Shown here piece by piece: positions 19,302 to 29,000 of a stretch of DNA of 64,000 nt. Under the pieces are notes generated by a model. It searched no databases. It saw only the letters and a program-made list of their open reading frames with translations, and was not told the origin of the DNA. The DNA comes from Comamonas aquatica NBRC 14918 (GTDB lineage: Bacteria > Pseudomonadota > Gammaproteobacteria > Burkholderiales > Burkholderiaceae_C). How positions within the stretch are numbered: the first letter of the stretch is position 1; each line of letters begins with the position of its first letter. The DNA lies in assembly GCF_000739875.1 (NCBI RefSeq), contig NZ_BBJR01000021.1:62001-126000 (forward strand), read 5' to 3'. The translations under genes were made by a program, and so were the position numbers.

Positions 19302-19360
19302 TGCCTGATGCCTGATGCCTGATGCCTGATGCCTGATGCCTGATGCCTGATGCCTGATGC
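19299..19360 (+). repeat. Heptanucleotide tandem repeat (TGATGCC), eight copies plus six bases
   Basis: Eight perfect copies (19299-19354) and a partial ninth. The first copy begins with the TGA stop of the CoA-transferase gene. Every unit contains TGATG, an overlapping stop and start codon. Because seven is not a multiple of three, successive ATGs fall in all three frames; only the one at 19350 stays open into the MmgE/PrpD gene. Copy-number change would alter the intergenic distance but not the stop codon or the last in-frame ATG. Confidence 0.95.
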
Positions 19361-19404
19361 ACAAAACATAGCAGTCATCGCAAGCCCTGCCTGCACTGGA
19401 GAAC
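19361..19404 (+). repeat. Degenerate copy of the dispersed repeat before the MmgE/PrpD gene
   Basis: ACAAAACATAGCAGTC, a weak GC block and ACTGGAGAAC resemble the left and right ends of the repeat family, directly after the heptamer run. The GGAG here also serves as the ribosome site of the next gene. The central palindrome is not kept, so this assignment is tentative. Confidence 0.35.
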
Positions 19405-19406
19405 TT

Positions 19407-20771
19407 ATGAAGCAAGAAACTGCCATCCAGATCCATCCCCTGGCCACCTTTGCCGCCCAGCTGCGCTGGGACGATGTGCCAGAGCCTGTGCAGCGCAAGG
19501 CCGAGGACCTGTGGGTGGACTGGTTCGGCTCCGTGCTGGCCGGTCAGAACGCCCGCCCGGTGCACAGCATTGCGCGCTTTGCGCTGTCGCAGGGCCCGGC
19601 ATCGGGGCCATGTGAAGTGGTGGGTCAAAGCACCACAACCTCCCCCATGATGGCCGCGCTGGCCAATGCCGCCGCCGCACACGTGGCCGAGCAGGACGAT
19701 GTGCACAACGGCTCGGTGTTCCACCCCGCGGCCGTGGTCTTCCCGCCGGCCCTAGCCGTGGCCCAGAGCCTGGGCGCCAGCGGCGCGCAGCTGATGGCCG
19801 CCTGCGTGGCCGGCTATGAAGTCGGCATCCGCGTGGGCGAGTTCCTGGGGCGCAGCCACTACCGCATCTTCCACACCACGGCCACCGCCGGCACGCTGGC
19901 CGCGGCCGCCGCCGTCGGCCACCTGCTGGGCCTGACACCGGCGCAGATGCAGCACGCCTTCGGTTCGGCCGGCACGCAGTCGGCGGGCTTGTGGGAGTTT
20001 TTGCGCACCGCCGCAGACAGCAAGCAGCTGCACACCGCGCACGCCGCCGCGGCCGGCCTGATGGCGGCCTACCTGGCCCAGGATGGCTTCACCGGCGCGC
20101 AGGACATCTTCACCGGGCCACAGGGCCTGGCCGCCGGCATGAGCACGGACGCCCATCCCGCGAAGCTGAGCGACGGCCTGGGCACACGCTGGGCCACGGC
20201 CGAAACCAGTTTCAAGTGGCATGCCTCCTGCCGCCACACCCACCCGGCCGCCGATGCGCTGCTGCAGGTGATGCAACACAACCATTTGCAGCCCGCCGAC
20301 CTGGCCCAGGTGACCTGCCATGTGCACCAGGGCGCCATCGATGTGCTGGGCCCCGTGGTGCAGCCCAGCACGGTGCACCAGAGCAAGTTCTCCATGGGCA
20401 CCGTGCTGGCCCTGGCCGCGCGCTTTGGCCATGCGGGTTTGACCGAATTCGACAGCCACTTCCTGGCCCCGGACACTGTGGCGCTGCGCGAGAAGGTGCG
20501 GATGGTGCTGGACACCGAGGTGGACACCGCCTACCCGCAGCGCTGGATCGGCAAGGTCACGGTGCAAACCACCGATGGCCGCACGCTGCACGGCCGGGTG
20601 GACGAGCCCAAGGGCGACCCGGGCAACAGCTTGAGCCGCCAGGAGATCACCGACAAGGCCTTGCGCCTGGCGGCCTATGGCAGCCAGGTGCCCGCCGCGC
20701 AGGCCCAGCAGGCCGTGGCCCGGCTGTGGCAGGTGGCCCTGTGGCCCCGTGTGCAGCGCCTGCTGGACTGA
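19407..20771 (+). CDS. MmgE/PrpD family protein
   Basis: 454 residues of the MmgE/PrpD fold, which includes 2-methylcitrate dehydratase and cis-aconitate decarboxylase, the enzyme that makes itaconate in animals and fungi. Family blocks seen: WVDWFGSVLAG, NAAAAHVAEQDD (usual metal-free active-site region), FHTTATAGTLAAAAAVGHLLGL, FKWHASCRHTHPAADALL. A homologue is in the Pseudomonas itaconate locus, where it is thought to act on a related acid rather than to make itaconate. The ATG at 19407 has GGAG eight bases upstream; an in-frame ATG at 19350 in the heptamer repeat would add 19 residues. Exact substrate unknown. Confidence 0.75.
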   Translation: MKQETAIQIHPLATFAAQLRWDDVPEPVQRKAEDLWVDWFGSVLAGQNARPVHSIARFALSQGPASGPCEVVGQSTTTSPMMAALANAAAAHVAEQDDVHNGSVFHPAAVVFPPALAVAQSLGASGAQLMAACVAGYEVGIRVGEFLGRSHYRIFHTTATAGTLAAAAAVGHLLGLTPAQMQHAFGSAGTQSAGLWEFLRTAADSKQLHTAHAAAAGLMAAYLAQDGFTGAQDIFTGPQGLAAGMSTDAHPAKLSDGLGTRWATAETSFKWHASCRHTHPAADALLQVMQHNHLQPADLAQVTCHVHQGAIDVLGPVVQPSTVHQSKFSMGTVLALAARFGHAGLTEFDSHFLAPDTVALREKVRMVLDTEVDTAYPQRWIGKVTVQTTDGRTLHGRVDEPKGDPGNSLSRQEITDKALRLAAYGSQVPAAQAQQAVARLWQVALWPRVQRLLD

Positions 20772-20877
20772 GCAACTGTTTTTGCATGCCGGTGGCGGGG
20801 GCCGCCGGCATGTGTTCCCCCCGGGCACAGAGGCGACACCGACAACGCCCGTCCCATGTTCTACCTAGGAGACCACC

Positions 20878-21885
20878 ATGACCCACCCATCCACCTCTTC
20901 CTCGCGCCGCTGGGCACTGAAGGCCTGCGCCGCAGGGGCCGTGCTGGCCTGCAGTGTGGGCCCGGCCCTGGCCAGCAACTGGCCCGACAAGCCCGTCACC
21001 CTGGTGGTGCCCTACAGCGCCGGCGGCCCCACCGATGTGGTCGCCCGCCTGCTGGCCGTGCCCATGGGCCAGAGCCTGGGCCAGACCGTGCTGGTGGAGA
21101 ACACGGTGGGCGCCGGTGGCACCATCGCCCCCACGCGCGTGGCCAAGTCCAAGAACGACGGCTACACCATCCTGATCCACCACATGGGCATGGCCACCGC
21201 ACCGGCGCTGTACAAGAAGCTGCCCTATGACCCGCTCAAGGACTTCGAGTACATCGGCCAGGTGCTGGACGTGCCCATGACGCTGCTGTCGCGCAAGGAC
21301 TTTCCGGCCAACAACTTCCAGGAGCTGCAGGACTACGTCAAGAAGAACCAGGACAAGGTGTCGCTGGCCAACGCCGGCATCGGTGCGGTGTCGCAGCTGT
21401 GCGGCATGCTGTTCATGCACCAGTTGGGCGTGAAGCTGACCACCATCCCCTACAAGGGCGCCGGCCCGGCCATGAACGACCTGATGGGCGGCCAGGTCGA
21501 CCTGCTGTGCGACCAGACGACCCAGACCGTGCCCGTGATCAAGGATGGCAAGCGCGCCAAGGTGTTCGGCGTGACCACGTCCGAGCGCCTGTCTTCGCTG
21601 CCCGACATTCCGACCCTGAACGAGCAGGGCCTGAAGGGCTTTGACGTGAAGGTCTGGCACGGCATGTACGCCCCCAAGGGCACGCCCAACGAGGTGATCA
21701 CCAAGATCAACCAGGCGCTGAATGTGGCCCTGAAGGACGCGACCGTGAAGGCCCGCATCGCGGACCTGAGCTCCGACCTGGTCTCGCCCGATAAGGCCAC
21801 GCCGGAAGGCCTGCGCAAGCACCTGGAGGCCGAAGTGGCGCGCTGGGGCAAGGTGATCCGTGAAACCGGGGTCACGGCCGAGTAA
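20878..21885 (+). CDS. Bug/TctC-family solute receptor of the itaconate-type operon
   Basis: 335 residues with a Tat-like signal peptide (SSRRWALKACAAGAVLA, cleavage near ALASNW), then WPDKPVTLVVPYSAGGPTDVVARLL, the Bug/TctC signature. As a periplasmic receptor inside a C5-diacid operon it should bind itaconate or a similar carboxylate. The corresponding Pseudomonas locus uses a TRAP transporter in this place. No TctA/TctB genes are adjacent, so the membrane partner must lie elsewhere. AGGAG precedes the ATG at 20878. Confidence 0.8.
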   Translation: MTHPSTSSSRRWALKACAAGAVLACSVGPALASNWPDKPVTLVVPYSAGGPTDVVARLLAVPMGQSLGQTVLVENTVGAGGTIAPTRVAKSKNDGYTILIHHMGMATAPALYKKLPYDPLKDFEYIGQVLDVPMTLLSRKDFPANNFQELQDYVKKNQDKVSLANAGIGAVSQLCGMLFMHQLGVKLTTIPYKGAGPAMNDLMGGQVDLLCDQTTQTVPVIKDGKRAKVFGVTTSERLSSLPDIPTLNEQGLKGFDVKVWHGMYAPKGTPNEVITKINQALNVALKDATVKARIADLSSDLVSPDKATPEGLRKHLEAEVARWGKVIRETGVTAE

Positions 21886-21948
21886 GCCCCGACAGGCGCG
21901 CGTCGGCCGGTGGCGGCCCCGCGCGCCGCCCATCTGGAGACTGCCCCC

Positions 21949-22326
21949 ATGATTGACCACCTGGACCACCTGGTGCTGACGACCACCGACGAGGCCGCGT
22001 GCACGCACTTTTACTGCACCGTGCTCGGCATGCAGCTGGAAGTGTTCGGCGCGGGCCGCAAGGCCTTCGTCTTCGGCGCGCAGAAGATCAACCTGCACAT
22101 CGCCGGGCGCGAGTTCGAACCCAAGGCACAGCACCCCACGCCCGGCGCCCTGGACCTGTGCCTGATCACGCGGCTACCGATGGACCAGGTCCAGGCCCGG
22201 CTGGCCGCGCATGGGGTGGCGGTCGAATGCGGCCCCGTGGCCCGCACCGGCGCGCAAGGCCCTATCACCTCGGTCTATGTGCGCGACCCCGACCAGAACC
22301 TGATCGAGCTTTCCCAATACCCGTGA
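21949..22326 (+). CDS. VOC-superfamily metalloprotein (glyoxalase/dioxygenase type)
   Basis: 125 residues forming one vicinal-oxygen-chelate module pair. Likely metal ligands are His7 (MIDHLDHLVLTT), a His near residue 52 (INLHIAG) and Glu near 121 (NLIELSQYP). NCBI often calls such proteins ring-cleaving dioxygenase or virulence protein, but a small single-domain VOC protein could equally be a lyase or epimerase. The Pseudomonas itaconate locus has a similar gene, so it is a conserved accessory part of the pathway. Its stop TGA overlaps a possible GTG start of the next gene (GTGA), so translation is probably coupled. Confidence 0.7.
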   Translation: MIDHLDHLVLTTTDEAACTHFYCTVLGMQLEVFGAGRKAFVFGAQKINLHIAGREFEPKAQHPTPGALDLCLITRLPMDQVQARLAAHGVAVECGPVARTGAQGPITSVYVRDPDQNLIELSQYP

Positions 22327-22337
22327 CCCCGTCGACC

Positions 22338-23210
22338 ATGTCCCCCCTGCTGCGCAATGCCTGCTCTTTCCTCTTCGTTCCGGCCCACCAGCCCGAGCGC
22401 CTGACCAAGGCCCTGGCCAGCGGCGCCGACCTGGTGATTGCCGACTGGGAGGACGCCGTGGCCCCGGGCGCCAAGGCGGACGCCCGCCGCGCGCTGGAAG
22501 CGGCCGTGCAGGCCCTGCCGCCCGCGCAGCGCGCCCGGCTGCTGGTGCGCACCAACGCCACCGGCACGGCCTGGTTCACGGCGGACGTGCAGGCCCTGGC
22601 ACGCCTGGTGCAGCTGGGCGTGGCCGGTGCCGTGGTGCCCAAGGCCGACCACCCCGCCACCTTGCAGCAGCTGGCCCAGGTGGCCGGCCCCCACTGCGCC
22701 CTGGTGCCGCTGATCGAAAGCGTGGCCGGCCTGGATGCCGTGGATGCCCTGGCCCAGGTGCCGCAGGTGGTGCGCCTGGCGTTTGGCCACCTGGATTTCC
22801 AGGTCGATGCCGGCATGCAGTGCGGACCCGACGAAGGCGAGCTGCTGCCCACCCGCATGGCCCTGGTCATGGCCAGTCGCCGCGCGGCCCTGGCCGCGCC
22901 GATTGACGGTGTGACCGTCGACACGCGCGATCCGGCCCGCACCGCCGCCGACAGCCAGCGGGCCTTGCGCATGGGCTTTGGCGGCAAGCTGTGCATCCAC
23001 CCGGCGCAGCTGGCGACGGTCCACCAGGTGTTTGCCCCAAGCGCCACCGCCGTGGCCCAGGCCCAGGCCGTCGTGCAAGCCATGGCCGACGCTGCCGGGG
23101 GCGTCTGCACGGTCGACGGCAAGATGGTCGATGCCCCGGTGCTGCAGCTGGCGCAGCGCACGCTGCAGCGGCATGCCTGGGCACAGCAGCGCACGACCCC
23201 CACGGCATGA
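22338..23210 (+). CDS. ccl: CitE-type CoA-ester lyase, probable citramalyl-CoA lyase
   Basis: 290 residues, HpcH/HpaI aldolase/citrate-lyase fold: SFLFVPAHQPERLTKALASG, DWEDAVAPGAKADAR, PKADHP, PLIESVAGL, FGHLDFQVDAG and GFGGKLCIHPAQ are all in order. It would split citramalyl-CoA into pyruvate and acetyl-CoA, completing the route from itaconate. The ATG at 22338 is used; a GTG at 22323, overlapping the preceding stop, is an alternative adding five residues. It is the last gene of the operon and is followed by a terminator hairpin. Confidence 0.8.
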   Translation: MSPLLRNACSFLFVPAHQPERLTKALASGADLVIADWEDAVAPGAKADARRALEAAVQALPPAQRARLLVRTNATGTAWFTADVQALARLVQLGVAGAVVPKADHPATLQQLAQVAGPHCALVPLIESVAGLDAVDALAQVPQVVRLAFGHLDFQVDAGMQCGPDEGELLPTRMALVMASRRAALAAPIDGVTVDTRDPARTAADSQRALRMGFGGKLCIHPAQLATVHQVFAPSATAVAQAQAVVQAMADAAGGVCTVDGKMVDAPVLQLAQRTLQRHAWAQQRTTPTA

Positions 23211-23236
23211 AAAAAGCGGCCAGGCGGCCGCTTTGT
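23210..23236. terminator. Terminator between ccl and gdhA
   Basis: AAAGCGGCC (23213-23221), loop AGGC, GGCCGCTTT (23226-23234). On the minus strand the stem is followed by six Ts, a good terminator for gdhA. On the plus strand the tail is TTTGTTG, weaker. Confidence 0.8.
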
Positions 23237-23259
23237 TGAGGGGTGCGCGCAGCGCACGA

Positions 23260-24567
<1,308 letters not shown>

Positions 24568-24916
24568 GGAAACAACCTTTGAGAAATGGTGCGACAGACG
24601 CACAGCAAAAAGCAGCCAGGGCTCGCTTTTTTTCCAGCGTACGCACGGCCCTTCTTGCTGTCCAAAGCCTCTTGCTTGTCAATTTATGCATTTAACGCAT
24701 AAAGATGCTTTTCCGCTCAAAATTCAGCAACTTAGCATCAACGCCAAATTATCTACCTGCAATTGTGAAATGCCTATCCGCGATATTTTTTGCGAACCGC
24801 CACCGCGCGGCGCAGGCACCAATCCCGCGTTTGCGGCAAGGGAATCCGCCTGCGCTGTGCGGGATCCTGCGCGCCCCCGCGCCACGCTGCGCCAGCTTTT
24901 GCCATGATGCCGAACC
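24568..24916. other. 349-bp divergent intergenic region upstream of gdhA
   Basis: The region is clearly AT-richer than its surroundings around 24660-24790. A perfect inverted repeat TTTATGC (24683-24689) - ATTTAAC - GCATAAA (24697-24703), about 120 bp upstream of the gdhA start, is a good operator candidate; AsnC/Lrp or LysR regulators often control such genes. No gene or RNA motif is recognised in the rest. Confidence 0.45.
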
Positions 24917-25855
24917 ATGTCGACCAACTCTGAAAAAGATTGCACCACGGGCTTTTGTGCCCAGGGCCCGTCCCCCTTTGCCAACCAGCCGCCAATGGGC
25001 CTGAACCTGCTGGCCAAGGATGGCCCCGAGGACATCCTGCCCGACTGGCCCCAGGTGGCGCCCGAGCTGCCCGCGGACGCCTATGCGATTGCCGATGCCC
25101 TGTGGTGGTCGCGCAAGCTGGGCGAGCGCTCGGCGCGCGCCGAGGACATGGCCTTCATGCTGCAGGACGCAGACGCAGCCCGCGCCGTGCAGCGCGCCCT
25201 GGCGCGCACCTGGCGCTGGTGGCCCGAGGGCAGCGTGCCCCGCTACTGGAAGTCGGGCGCCCCGCAGCGCAGTGCCCCCCTGGTCCATGCGCCCCTGCCC
25301 GAGCCGGGCGTGCATGTCGGCGTGGACGTGGCCCCCGCGCCGGGCACGGTATTCAGCCTGCGTGGGGTGGAAGGCGAGATCGCCCTGCGCCTCGGTCAGG
25401 ACGTGAGCGCCGCCGACGCGGCCGCACTCACCCCGGACACGGCCGCCGCCCTGGTGGATGCCTGCGCCGTGGCCATCGAATGGGTGGACAGCCGCTGGCG
25501 CGAAGGCCTGCAGGCCCCGGCACTGACGCTGCTGGCCGACGGCCAGTGCCACGGCGGCCTGGCCCTGGGCCCCTGGCAGGACTTTGCCCCCCTGCGCCAG
25601 CACGACTGGATGCGGCAGACCTGCACGCTGCAAATCAACGAGGGTCCGGCCCAGGCGTTCACCGGCACACACAGCCTGCAGGACCCCACCTGGCTGCTGG
25701 CCGGCTGGCTGCAGCACGTGACCCAGCACTACGGCACGGTGCCGGCCGGCACCGTGGTCACCACCGGCACCTGGACCGGTTGCCCCGCCGTGCAGGCCGG
25801 CGACCGTGTGCAGCTGCAGTTTGAGGGCCTGGGCACGGTGGCTTGGCAGTTCTAA
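24917..25855 (+). CDS. 2-keto-4-pentenoate hydratase-like protein (FAH superfamily)
   Basis: 312 residues of the fumarylacetoacetase/MhpD superfamily. The C-terminal two-thirds has the family order: VHVGVDVAPAPGT, VEGEIALRLGQDV (metal-binding Glu pair), AIEWVDSRW, then TGTHSLQDPTWLLAGWLQHV and the C-terminal GTWTGCPAVQAGDRVQLQFEGLG (in parts). Proteins of this type hydrate 2-oxoalkenoates or decarboxylate oxaloacetate-like acids. No aromatic meta-cleavage genes are nearby, so the substrate is open. The ~60-residue N-terminus is proline-rich and atypical. It is monocistronic and divergent from gdhA. Confidence 0.7.
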   Translation: MSTNSEKDCTTGFCAQGPSPFANQPPMGLNLLAKDGPEDILPDWPQVAPELPADAYAIADALWWSRKLGERSARAEDMAFMLQDADAARAVQRALARTWRWWPEGSVPRYWKSGAPQRSAPLVHAPLPEPGVHVGVDVAPAPGTVFSLRGVEGEIALRLGQDVSAADAAALTPDTAAALVDACAVAIEWVDSRWREGLQAPALTLLADGQCHGGLALGPWQDFAPLRQHDWMRQTCTLQINEGPAQAFTGTHSLQDPTWLLAGWLQHVTQHYGTVPAGTVVTTGTWTGCPAVQAGDRVQLQFEGLGTVAWQF

Positions 25856-25872
25856 GCGCCACGATCTCCCAG

Positions 25873-25924
25873 TACTTTCATAGCATCCAGCGCTGGTTGG
25901 ACGGGCGCTAGAGGTCGATTTGAC
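25873..25924 (+). repeat. Dispersed palindromic repeat, copy 6
   Basis: CTTTCATAGCATC, CAGCGCTGG, TTGGACG, GGCGCTAGAGG and TCGATTTGAC follow the family order. It lies between the convergent ends of the hydratase-like gene and the large EAL gene. Confidence 0.65.
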
Positions 25925-26057
25925 TCCATAAGGCATGGGCCACCATGCCGGGGGGCGACCCGGATGCCCAAACAGACTGGCCGCCGTCCAGCGAAAGACC
26001 AAGCGGCCCTGCCACTCTGGCACCCGCCCCCTCCCCGCCCAGGGCGGCAGGCGCCGT

Positions 26058-29000
26058 TCACTGGGGCAGCGCCAGCGACGACCGGTGGCGCTGGACGAAC
26101 GCGGCAAAGGCCTGCGGCTCCAGGGGCCGGCTGTACCAGTAGCCCTGCATCTCGTCGCAGCCATAGGCCTGCAGCAGCTGTGCCTGCTTGGCGGTTTCCA
26201 CGCCTTCGGCGATGGTGCGCAGGCCCAGGCTCTGGGCCATGCGGATGATGGCCGTGACAATCGCTTGGTCGCTGCCCTGCTCCGCCAGGTCGCGCACGAA
26301 GGACTGGTCGATCTTCAGCTTGTCGATGGCATAGCGCTTCAGGTAGCTCATCGAGGAATAGCCGGTACCGAAGTCGTCCAGCGCCACGCGGAAGCCCGCG
26401 GCATGCAGCTTGCGGATGGTGATCTCGGCCTGCTCGGGCTGCTTCAGCGCCACGGCCTCGGTCAGCTCCATCTCGATGCGCTGCGGCGCCACCCCGACCC
26501 GCTGTAGCGTGGCCAGCACCTCCTCCACGAACTGGGTGCGGCCGAACTGCGCCGCCGACACGTTGACCGCCACCACCAGCTCCGGCAGCCCCTGGGCGTC
26601 CCAGGCGCGCAGCTGCAGCGCCGCATGCTCCAGCACCCACAGATCGATGGCCACGATGGTGCCGCTTTGCTCGGCGATCGGGATGAATTCCGCTGGCGAG
26701 ACCAGCCCCCACTGTGGATGGCGCCAGCGCAGCAAGGCTTCGGCCCCGGTCAGGGCGCCGCTGCCCAGTGCGCACTGCGGCTGGAAGACCAGGAACAGCT
26801 CGCCGTGCGCGGTGGCGTGCTTGAGGCCCGAGGCCAGCTCCAGCGAGCGGCGCGTGTGCGCCTGCATCTCGGGCGCGAAAAAGCGCAGCGTGTTGCCCCC
26901 GTCCTGCTTGGCGCGGTACATCGCCACCTCGGCCGCCGAGGCCAGGGTGCCCGCCGTCTGGGCATCGTCCGGGAATACCGCCACGCCGGCCGAGGCGCTG
27001 GTCATCAGCGTGTGCCCCTGCAGGCGCACCGCCGTCTGCAGCAGGGTCAGGGCCGCCTGCACCATCAGCGCCACGGCCGCCTGGTCCGCGCGGGGCACGA
27101 TGGCCACATACACGTCGCTGGAATAGCGCGCCAGTGGCACCTGCGTGCCCAGGCTGTGGCGCAGGCGGTTGGCCTGCTCCACCAGCAGCTCGTCGCCGGC
27201 CGCGTGGCCCAGGCTTTCGTTGATCAGCTTGAACTGGTCCAGGTTGAACCACAGCAGCGACAACCGCTCGTGCTGGGCCGTGCTGCGTTCGATGGCCTGG
27301 GCCAGCTGTTCCTCGAACGACTTCTTGTTGCTCAGCCCGGTCAGGGTGTCGAAGTTCGACAGCGCGCGGATGCGTTCCTCGGCCTCGCGGCGCAGGCTGA
27401 TGTCCTCCTTGTGCGCCACGTAGTGCGTCACCTGGCCGAAGGCGTCGCGGATGGGGTAGAGCGAGGCGCTCTCGGTGTAGGTCTGGCCGTTCTTGCGGCG
27501 GTTGATCAGCTCGCCCTGCCAGGACTGGCCCTGGGGCAGTTTGTGCCACATCTCGGCATAGGTGCTGCGTGGCGTCAGCCCGGACTGCAGCAAGCGCGGG
27601 TTGCGGCCCAGCACCTCCTCGGCGCTGTAGCCGCTGACCTCGGTGAAGGCGCGGTTGACATACAGGATGCTGGCCTGGGTGTCGGTCATCATCACCGGCG
27701 AAGGGCTCTGGTCCAGCGCCTCGGACAGACGGTGGATGATGGCCTCCTGCCGCCGCTGCATGATGCGCTGCCAGATGGTGTCGGCCAGGGCCTGCAGGGT
27801 CTGCACGTCCTGCTCGCTGTAGCCCTCGGGCTTGTTGCCCACCGCCAGCACCATGCGCACCCGCCCGCCCTCCACCACCGGTAGGCAGGCGCAGCGCTGC
27901 ACCAGGGTGGTGTCGCCGCACTGGCAGGGCCACACCACGGCGCGGCGCTGGCGCAGCACCTCCTGCCAGGGCAAGGCCTGGGCCAGGGCCTCCCGGTCCA
28001 TGCCCTGCGGGATCAGAGCCATGGCCAGGTCCGTCCCCTGCTCATCGGGGCGTGCAAACAGCAGCAGCGCCACGGGGCTGTGGCTCAGGCGCCGGGCGTG
28101 CTCCACGCCGCGGCGCAGGAAATCGCTTTCCAGCTCGTAGCCGTCGTGGTGCTGCAGGTCCAGCAAGGCGGCATTCAGAAAGGACTCGGCCATCAGGTGC
28201 TGCTCGTTGTGCACGGCATCCGTGACGTCGCGCGACAGCACCAGGTAGGTCGACGGGCGCCCGGGCGCCACCGCCTTCTTGGCCACGGCCAGCTCGAAGT
28301 AGCGCAGGCCGTCGGCCTGGGACAGGCAGATGCGCTGCCCGCGGGCCACGCCCTGGGACTCGGCCTGCTCCAGCGCCGCCAGGCAGGTGGCCGCGGCCTC
28401 GGGCGGCAGGACCTCGGTCACAGACTTGCCCAGCAGTTGCTGGTTCGAGGCCGCCAGCCGGTCGGGGTCGTTGGCATGCACCTCCAGGTACACCCCACCG
28501 CGGTCCATTTCGAACAGTATGTCGGGCAGGGTCTCCAGCGTGGCGCGTTGGCGTGCCTCGGCCTGCTGCAGCCCCAGATAGGGCTGGCGCACGGTTTCGA
28601 CGAACAGCCCGCGGTACAGGAAACCGTAGGCGATGATCTTGTACAGGTGCCCCGCCAGGTTGTAGACGTCGGTCACGTTGGCGTACAGCGTGAAGAAATA
28701 CTCGCCAATCCCCAGGATGAACGCCGCCAGCGCCAGGTAGACTCGCCCGGGCTCGCGCGTGCCCTGGGCCATGAAGCCCAGCCCCGCCACGAGGTAGGCC
28801 AGCATCAGCGCGTATTCCAGCTGGATCTTGAGGGGTGTCAGCCCGCTGCCGGTCGCAAAGGTGCGCGGGATGAGGTCCGCGTGGACCAACAACAGGTAGT
28901 GCACGACGCCGACGATGGCGCCCATGGCCAGCAGGCTGAGGTAACGCCCCCGCCGGTTCAGCCAGCCACTCCAGCCCTCGGGCCACAGCGCCGCCCACAG

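Noticed and set aside
19299-19360. The heptamer repeat as an on/off phase-variation switch of the coding frames.
   Set aside because: The stop codon is in the first copy and the last in-frame ATG is in the final copy, so changing the number of copies leaves both flanking frames intact. Only spacing and re-initiation can change.
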